Made by a program: the position numbers and the translations under genes. A stretch of 47,020 nt of DNA, from assembly GCA_039029395.1 (NCBI GenBank), contig JBCCGG010000048.1:1-47020 (forward strand), in the 5' to 3' direction. Positions 43,043 to 47,020 of this stretch are shown one piece after another (position 1 is the stretch's first letter; the number at the start of each line of letters is the position of its first letter). This stretch comes from JBCCGG01 sp039029395 (GTDB taxonomy: Bacteria > Pseudomonadota > Alphaproteobacteria > Kiloniellales > JAKSDN01). The notes beneath the pieces are model-generated. The model was not told the DNA's origin. It made no database searches and worked only from the letters and a program-made list of their open reading frames with translations.

Positions 43043-43465
43043 TCAGCCGGTCTCGGCCAGCTCTTTCAGCTTGGAGCGCACGGCGCCGGGCTCGAGGGAG
43101 CCCAGATAGATCTCCGGGTTGGCCAGCATGTCCTCGAGGCGGGTCAGGAAGCCCTGTCCCACGGTCGACTCGAAGTCCATATCGCGCAGGATGCGCCTGA
43201 GCGCCGTGCGCCCGGCCATGAAGGCCTGCATCTGGGCCACGGTGTCCCGCGCGAGGCCCTCGCCGGTCTGCCAGTCCTCGTTATAGACCCCGCTGTCCTC
43301 CGGCACGTCCCAATAGTGCCATAGGCCCTCCTGGTCCCGGCTGATGGTCGGAAAGGCGAGCCATTGCTCGTTCCACCAAGCGGTGTCTTCCTCGGTCTTG
43401 GCGAAGGCAGCGAGCCGAAGCTGCTCCAGATGTTCGGCTGCCTTCTCGCTGTTGGTTTCGCCCAT
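43043..43465 (-). CDS. Hypothetical protein, first of a pair with DUF4336
   Basis: A 140-residue, acidic, Trp-rich protein with no signal peptide or membrane helix (for example EEDTAWWNEQWLAFPT, GLWHYWDVPEDSGVYNEDW, RTALRRILRDMDFESTVGQGF). The mix of charged helices and clustered Trp suggests a compact soluble domain. I do not recognise the family. It precedes the DUF4336 gene by 10 bp and diverges from the decarboxylase gene, with about 150 bp between their starts for promoters. No strong ribosome site is visible before its ATG. Confidence 0.6.
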   Translation of the reverse strand: MGETNSEKAAEHLEQLRLAAFAKTEEDTAWWNEQWLAFPTISRDQEGLWHYWDVPEDSGVYNEDWQTGEGLARDTVAQMQAFMAGRTALRRILRDMDFESTVGQGFLTRLEDMLANPEIYLGSLEPGAVRSKLKELAETG

Positions 43466-43617
43466 TGCGCGGGTTCCATTGTGGTGGCGACGATTGATTC
43501 GCCAACATTACATCGAACAGGACGACACCGACAGACCCAATTGCGCGGCTTGCCTCCGCTTTGCGCCGGTCCTAAAAGGCTCGTGACATCATCAGACCTC
43601 AGCGCGGGAGAGGACCA

Positions 43618-44796
43618 GTGCAGGTCCATTTCGAGACGAGCCAGGACGTGGTGCGGCGCCTTGCCCCCGAGGTGCCGGTCTACTGCGTGTGTCCGCGCAT
43701 CCTGCAGGATGGCGCAGAGGCTTTTCTGGCCGGCTTTCCCGGCCGGGTGCTCTACGCGGTCAAGGCCAACCCCATGGCGGCCGTGCTGGACGGCCTCTAT
43801 GCCGGCGGTCTGCGTCACTTCGACACCGCTTCTCTGAACGAGATCGCGCTGATCTCCGGGCGCTATCCCGAGGCTGGCTGCTACTTCATGCATCCGGTGA
43901 AAGGCTGGGACGCGATCCACGCGGCCTATCACCGCCACGGCGTGCGCCACTTCGTGGTCGACCATCAGGACGAGCTGGACAAGCACCGCCAGGTGCTCGG
44001 CGGCACGCCGGAGGACCTCGTCACCGTAGTGCGCCTGGCAACCGAGGGCGGCGACGCGCTCTTCGATCTCTCGGGCAAGTTCGGCGCCCAACCCGAGGAG
44101 GCGGCCCGGCTGCTGAGCCAGACGGCGGCCGGTGGCGGTCGGGTCGGCCTGGCCTTTCACGTGGGCTCCCAATGCACGGCGCCGGAAAGCTACGCCCGGG
44201 CCTTCGAACGGGTCCGCGAGGTGTTGGCGCGCGCGCCCGTCAGGCTCGATTGCCTGGACGTGGGTGGCGGCTTCCCGGTCTCCTACGGCAGCCCAGTGCC
44301 CAGCAACGAGCATTTTTTCCGCACCATCCGCGAGGGATTGGAGCGGCTCGCGCTGCCGACCGGCTGCGAGGTGCTGTGCGAACCGGGCCGGGCACTGGTC
44401 GCCCGGGGCATGTCCCTGATCACCCAGATCCATCGGCGCCGGGGCGACGCGCTGACCCTCAACGACGGCATCTACGGCAGTCTGCGCGGCGCCACCATCG
44501 GCATGCGCTATCCAAGCCGCCTGTTGCGGAGTGGCGGGCCGGTCGGCGGCGAAGAGCGGGCCTTCACGATCTATGGGCCGACCTGCGACGGTCTCGACGT
44601 GCTGCCCTACGAGATCGAGCTGCCGGCCGAGGCCGGGCCCGGCGACTGGATCGAATTCGGCCTGGTGGGCGCCTACACCAACACCTTGGTGAGCGGCTTC
44701 AATGGATTCCGGCCGGACATCGCAGTGACCGTGGAACAGGGATTCGCGCCAGCCCCGAGCGAGGCCGCCGCTGACATGGAGGAGGTTGCCCCATGA
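43618..44796 (+). CDS. Type III PLP decarboxylase (ornithine/lysine/diaminobutyrate type)
   Basis: A 392-residue eukaryotic-ODC-like (alanine-racemase fold) decarboxylase that makes a diamine from an amino acid. The PLP lysine is K49 in YAVKANP; AFHVGSQC and LDCLDVGGGFP follow, and CEPGRALVARG for phosphate binding; the dimer-interface Cys-Asp pair is in GPTCDGLDVLP. The start is a GTG at 43618, with GGGAGAGGA upstream. Its stop overlaps the next gene by 4 bp (ATGA), coupling it to an acetylpolyamine amidohydrolase. Ornithine, lysine or a related amino acid could be the substrate; specificity is not certain. Confidence 0.88.
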   Translation: MQVHFETSQDVVRRLAPEVPVYCVCPRILQDGAEAFLAGFPGRVLYAVKANPMAAVLDGLYAGGLRHFDTASLNEIALISGRYPEAGCYFMHPVKGWDAIHAAYHRHGVRHFVVDHQDELDKHRQVLGGTPEDLVTVVRLATEGGDALFDLSGKFGAQPEEAARLLSQTAAGGGRVGLAFHVGSQCTAPESYARAFERVREVLARAPVRLDCLDVGGGFPVSYGSPVPSNEHFFRTIREGLERLALPTGCEVLCEPGRALVARGMSLITQIHRRRGDALTLNDGIYGSLRGATIGMRYPSRLLRSGGPVGGEERAFTIYGPTCDGLDVLPYEIELPAEAGPGDWIEFGLVGAYTNTLVSGFNGFRPDIAVTVEQGFAPAPSEAAADMEEVAP

Positions 44797-45824
44797 AGAC
44801 CGTCTATAGCGACGCCCACCGGGGCCACGCGGGCGCCAAGGAGATGCATCTGGGCAAGTTGGTGCCGATCCACGAGATGCCGAGCCGAATCGACATGATC
44901 CTGGCTCGGCTCGCCGAGTCCGACCATCGTGAGCTGGTCGCGCCCAAATCCTTTTCCTTCGAGGCACTGACCCGCCTGCACAGCGTCGACTACGTGACCT
45001 TCCTGTCGGAGGCCTGGGACCTTTGGTCGGCCAATAGCGACGCGCCCTACGCCTTGCCCTACACCTCGGTCGCTCCGGGCATGCGCCTCAAGGTGCCCGA
45101 GACGATCGACGGCAAGCTGTCGCGCTACGCCTTCGACCTGGCGGCACCCTTCGTCGCCGGCACCTGGGACGCGATCAAGGCTTCGGCCGAGGTCGCCCTA
45201 ACCGGCCAGGAGATGGTGGCCGGCGGGGAAGGGGCGGTCTTCTCGCTTTGCCGGCCGCCTGGCCACCACGCCATGGCCGATCAGTCGGGCGGCTACTGCT
45301 ACCTCAACAACGCGGCGATCGCCGCCCAAGCCTTTCTCGACGGCGGCGCCGGGCGGGTCGCCCTGGTCGATGTGGACTATCACCACGGCAACGGCAGCCA
45401 GAGCCTGTTCTATGACCGGGATGACGTGCTCTTCGTTTCCCTGCACGCGGACCCGGCCCAAGAGTATCCCCATTTTCTGGGCTATGGCGACGAGACCGGC
45501 GAGGGCCCGGGCGAGGGCTTCAACCTCAACCTACCCATGGCCTGGGGCACCGCCTGGGACGGCTATGGCGCGGCGCTCGATCAAGGCTTGGCGCGCATCG
45601 CCGACTTCGGTCCCGACGTCGTGGTGATCTCGCTCGGGGTCGACACCTTCAAGGAGGACCCGATCTCCCGCTTCAAGCTGGAGCACGAGGACTACCTGCG
45701 CATCGGTGAGGCGATCGCCGGCTTGAAGCGCCCGACTCACTTCGTCATGGAGGGCGGCTACGCGGTCGAGGCGATCGGCATCAACACGGTCAATCTGCTC
45801 GACGGCTTCGCGGGTTCCTCCTAG
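44793..45824 (+). CDS. Histone-deacetylase-family acetylpolyamine amidohydrolase
   Basis: A 343-residue zinc enzyme of the arginase/deacetylase fold. It shows the His dyad PPGHHAM, the zinc ligands in DVDYHHGNGSQ and LGVDTFKEDPIS, and the catalytic Tyr region MEGGYAVEAIG. The opening KTVYSDAHRGHAGAKEMHLGKL is like ApaH/AphA acetylpolyamine amidohydrolases, which remove acetyl groups from acetylputrescine, acetylcadaverine or acetylspermidine. It overlaps the upstream decarboxylase gene by 4 bp, which supports a polyamine role. A terminator-like hairpin follows at about 45833-45887. Confidence 0.9.
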   Translation: MKTVYSDAHRGHAGAKEMHLGKLVPIHEMPSRIDMILARLAESDHRELVAPKSFSFEALTRLHSVDYVTFLSEAWDLWSANSDAPYALPYTSVAPGMRLKVPETIDGKLSRYAFDLAAPFVAGTWDAIKASAEVALTGQEMVAGGEGAVFSLCRPPGHHAMADQSGGYCYLNNAAIAAQAFLDGGAGRVALVDVDYHHGNGSQSLFYDRDDVLFVSLHADPAQEYPHFLGYGDETGEGPGEGFNLNLPMAWGTAWDGYGAALDQGLARIADFGPDVVVISLGVDTFKEDPISRFKLEHEDYLRIGEAIAGLKRPTHFVMEGGYAVEAIGINTVNLLDGFAGSS

Positions 45825-45832
45825 GCGCCTGA

Positions 45833-45887
45833 GGGGGCAACGCAGTCCCAAGGCCTGCCCCCACATGCTGCGCGACAGCATTTTATA
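45833..45887 (+). terminator. Terminator-like hairpins after the polyamine operon
   Basis: GGGGGCA (45833-45839) pairs with TGCCCCC (45856-45862); right after it, ATGCTG (45865-45870) pairs with CAGCAT (45876-45881) and is followed by TTTAT. The second hairpin has the intrinsic terminator shape, though short. Further on, GGCTTG (45910-45915) and CAAGCC (45942-45947) form a long-loop inverted repeat before hspQ. Confidence 0.45.
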
Positions 45888-45994
45888 TCCACCGGTCTCA
45901 TTTTTTGGGGGCTTGTGTCCCACGGATTAGGGGGTAAAACTCAAGCCTAGGGGAGGACCGTACGCTTGACCGCACGTAGCATGGGACCAAGGCC

Positions 45995-46324
45995 ATGACC
46001 ATTAGGATGGCGAAATTTCAAATCGGCGACGTGGTGCGCCACCGGGTCTACCCCTTCCGCGGGGTGATCTTCGACGTCGATCCGGTGTTCGACAACACCG
46101 AGGAGTGGTGGCAGGCGATCCCCGAGGAGATCCGCCCGGCCAAGGACCAGCCCTACTATCATTTGCTGGCGGAGAACGAGGAGACCACCTACGTGGCCTA
46201 CGTTTCGGAGCAGAACCTGCTGCCCGACGAGACCGGCAAGCCGGTCGGACACCCCCAAGTCCCCGACCTCTTCACGGACTTTCAGGGCGACCGCTACCTG
46301 GTGCGCGACCACCGCCCGAACTGA
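45995..46324 (+). CDS. hspQ: Heat-shock protein HspQ
   Basis: A 109-residue HspQ (YccV/hemimethylated-DNA-binding family) protein. Its conserved sequence is plain: KFQIGDVVRHRVYPFRGVIF, DVDPVFDNTEEWWQAIPEEI, PAKDQPYYHLLAENEETTYV and VSEQNLLPDETGKPVGHPQV. In enterobacteria HspQ is a heat-induced adaptor and enhancer of the Lon protease, and has been linked to DnaA turnover. I use the ATG at 45995; one at 46007 removes four residues and is also possible. The glutathione peroxidase follows 14 bp later, so both are probably stress-induced together. Confidence 0.94.
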   Translation: MTIRMAKFQIGDVVRHRVYPFRGVIFDVDPVFDNTEEWWQAIPEEIRPAKDQPYYHLLAENEETTYVAYVSEQNLLPDETGKPVGHPQVPDLFTDFQGDRYLVRDHRPN

Positions 46325-46338
46325 GCGGAAGGCAGACC

Positions 46339-46818
46339 ATGTCGGCCCATGATTTCAGCTTTCCCGCTCTCGACGGCGGCGAGATCCCCTTGGCCGACTT
46401 CGCCGGCCGGGCGGTGCTTTTGGTCAACACCGCCTCGGAATGCGGCTACACGCCCCAGTACGCCGATCTCCAGAAGCTCTGGTCCGACTACCAGGGTAAG
46501 GGCCTTACGGTGCTGGGCGTGCCGTCCAACGATTTCGGTCGGCAGGAGCCCGGCGACGGGGCCGCGATTCGAGCCTTCTGCACGGAGCGTTACCAGGTCG
46601 ACTTTCCCATGACCGCCAAGCAGCAGGTGATCGGTGGCGCGGCCCATCCCTTCTACCGCTGGGTCGAGGCGGAGATCGGCGAGGCGGGTGCGCCGCGCTG
46701 GAATTTTCACAAGTACCTGATCGCTCCCGACGGCAGCCTGGCCGGACTCTGGCCCTCGGAGGTCGGCCCGCTCGATCCGGAGATCACCGGCGCGGTCGAC
46801 GCGCTGCTGGGCGGCTAG
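46339..46818 (+). CDS. Glutathione peroxidase family (BtuE-like)
   Basis: A 159-residue thiol peroxidase that reduces hydroperoxides using glutathione or thioredoxin. The catalytic triad is clear: the peroxidatic C35 in NTASECGYTPQY, Q69 in NDFGRQEPG and W121 in RWNFHKYL, with N122 beside it. There is no signal peptide, so it acts in the cytoplasm. I start it at the ATG at 46339 with GGAAGG upstream; longer in-frame reading overlaps hspQ. It lies 14 bp after hspQ. Its end is followed by hairpins shared with the opposite-strand gene. Confidence 0.93.
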   Translation: MSAHDFSFPALDGGEIPLADFAGRAVLLVNTASECGYTPQYADLQKLWSDYQGKGLTVLGVPSNDFGRQEPGDGAAIRAFCTERYQVDFPMTAKQQVIGGAAHPFYRWVEAEIGEAGAPRWNFHKYLIAPDGSLAGLWPSEVGPLDPEITGAVDALLGG

Positions 46819-46822
46819 AGCC

Positions 46823-47020
46823 TCAACTGAATTGGGCTGCTTTGCAGTCCCTCACCCTGTCCCTCTCCCAGGGGGAGAGGGAACGCGGTTGCCAGGGCGC
46901 GGCACTGTCGACAGCGAATTGTTGCGCGTCGTCGACCTCGGCAAGCGCCTCGGTCTCGATTGCGGTGAGCTCTGCCTCACTCGCGACTTGCTCATCGATC
47001 AGGCGCCGGCGTACGGAAAC
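46823..47020 (-). CDS. Partial: C-terminus of thiamine-dependent dehydrogenase E1 alpha-like subunit
   Basis: The right edge cuts this minus-strand gene; 65 codons and the stop are visible. RRRLIDEQVASEAELTAIET and EALAEVDDAQQFA match the C-terminal helix pattern of E1 alpha subunits of pyruvate, acetoin or branched-chain oxoacid dehydrogenases (RL.EEG.A.EAELDAIEAE...EVDDAV.FA). The last 22 or so residues (PRSLSPWERDRVRDCKAAQF) are unlike the family: they are encoded by the palindromic repeat, so the C-terminus was probably extended by repeat insertion. Which dehydrogenase it belongs to cannot be told here. Confidence 0.6.
   Translation of the reverse strand, partial: VSVRRRLIDEQVASEAELTAIETEALAEVDDAQQFAVDSAAPWQPRSLSPWERDRVRDCKAAQFS
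46834..46881. repeat. Palindromic interspersed-type repeat / two-way terminator
   Basis: GGGCTGC (46834-46840) pairs with GCAG-T-CCC (46844-46851). Next, CCCTCTCCC (46861-46869) pairs perfectly with GGGAGAGGG (46873-46881) over a three-base loop. The second looks like widespread intergenic palindromes in GC-rich proteobacteria. It may end transcription from both sides. It lies inside the last codons of the partial minus-strand gene. Confidence 0.6.

Noticed and set aside
43144..44967. Long minus-strand open frame (607 codons) opposite the decarboxylase
   Set aside because: It runs through a divergent promoter region and two well-supported genes; the translation is Arg/His/Gln-rich with no domain.

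Overview
The window is about 47 kb of a GC-rich (roughly 65-70% by eye) bacterial chromosome. Gene content and order point to an alphaproteobacterium, probably of the Rhodospirillales/Kiloniellales kind: mrp then hflK-hflC-DUF2065-degP, serB facing miaA, ilvB-ilvH-ilvC, an HspQ gene, and many short 4-bp gene overlaps. No rRNA, tRNA, CRISPR array, transposase or integrase was seen. Species-level placement is inference.

Layout. 1-5.8 kb: small accessory genes (NTF2-like, secreted protein, DUF2238 membrane protein, TenA-like protein, MmcQ/YjbR, TauE/SafE exporter, PAP2 phosphatase) and the Fe-S carrier Mrp. 5.9-11.5 kb: the membrane quality-control block hflK-hflC-DUF2065-degP, then a conserved unknown, a GNAT and a small secreted protein. 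11.5-16.2 kb: a helical unknown, beta-carbonic anhydrase coupled to a TPR-sulfotransferase, an EamA transporter and serB. 16.2-21.1 kb: miaA and the branched-chain amino acid genes ilvB, ilvH, ilvC plus a carboxymuconolactone-decarboxylase-like gene. 21.2-29.5 kb: a second EamA transporter, a Rieske oxygenase with an MHS-type transporter, a tightly coupled minus-strand operon (STAND-like NTPase with TPRs, PLP-dependent desulfhydrase-like enzyme, TenA-like protein) and an L-2-hydroxyglutarate-oxidase-like enzyme.

29.5-39 kb is a mosaic accessory region. A Popeye-like cyclic-nucleotide-binding membrane protein, a polysaccharide deacetylase, a markedly lower-GC trio (LpxL-like acyltransferase, ATP-grasp ligase, GNAT), metF, a GT4 glycosyltransferase and an FkbM methyltransferase lie together. 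Between them sit decayed copies of gene ends: a truncated second metF 3' end directly followed by a truncated second Popeye-like 5' end (31977-32251), and a truncated second glycosyltransferase 3' end (38858-38975). These scars imply that metF and the Popeye-like gene were once neighbours and that surface-glycan genes were inserted by recombination.

39-47 kb: DUF3291 and M1 aminopeptidase genes, a DUF4336 pair, a polyamine operon (type III PLP decarboxylase plus HDAC-family acetylpolyamine amidohydrolase), hspQ, a glutathione peroxidase, and at the right edge the C-terminus of a minus-strand thiamine-dependent dehydrogenase E1 alpha-like gene whose last codons lie in a palindromic interspersed repeat.

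The best candidates for something undescribed are the STAND/PLP/TenA-like operon, the low-GC acyltransferase/ATP-grasp/GNAT trio, and the duplicated gene-end scars. All functions are assigned by reading motifs; no database search was run.
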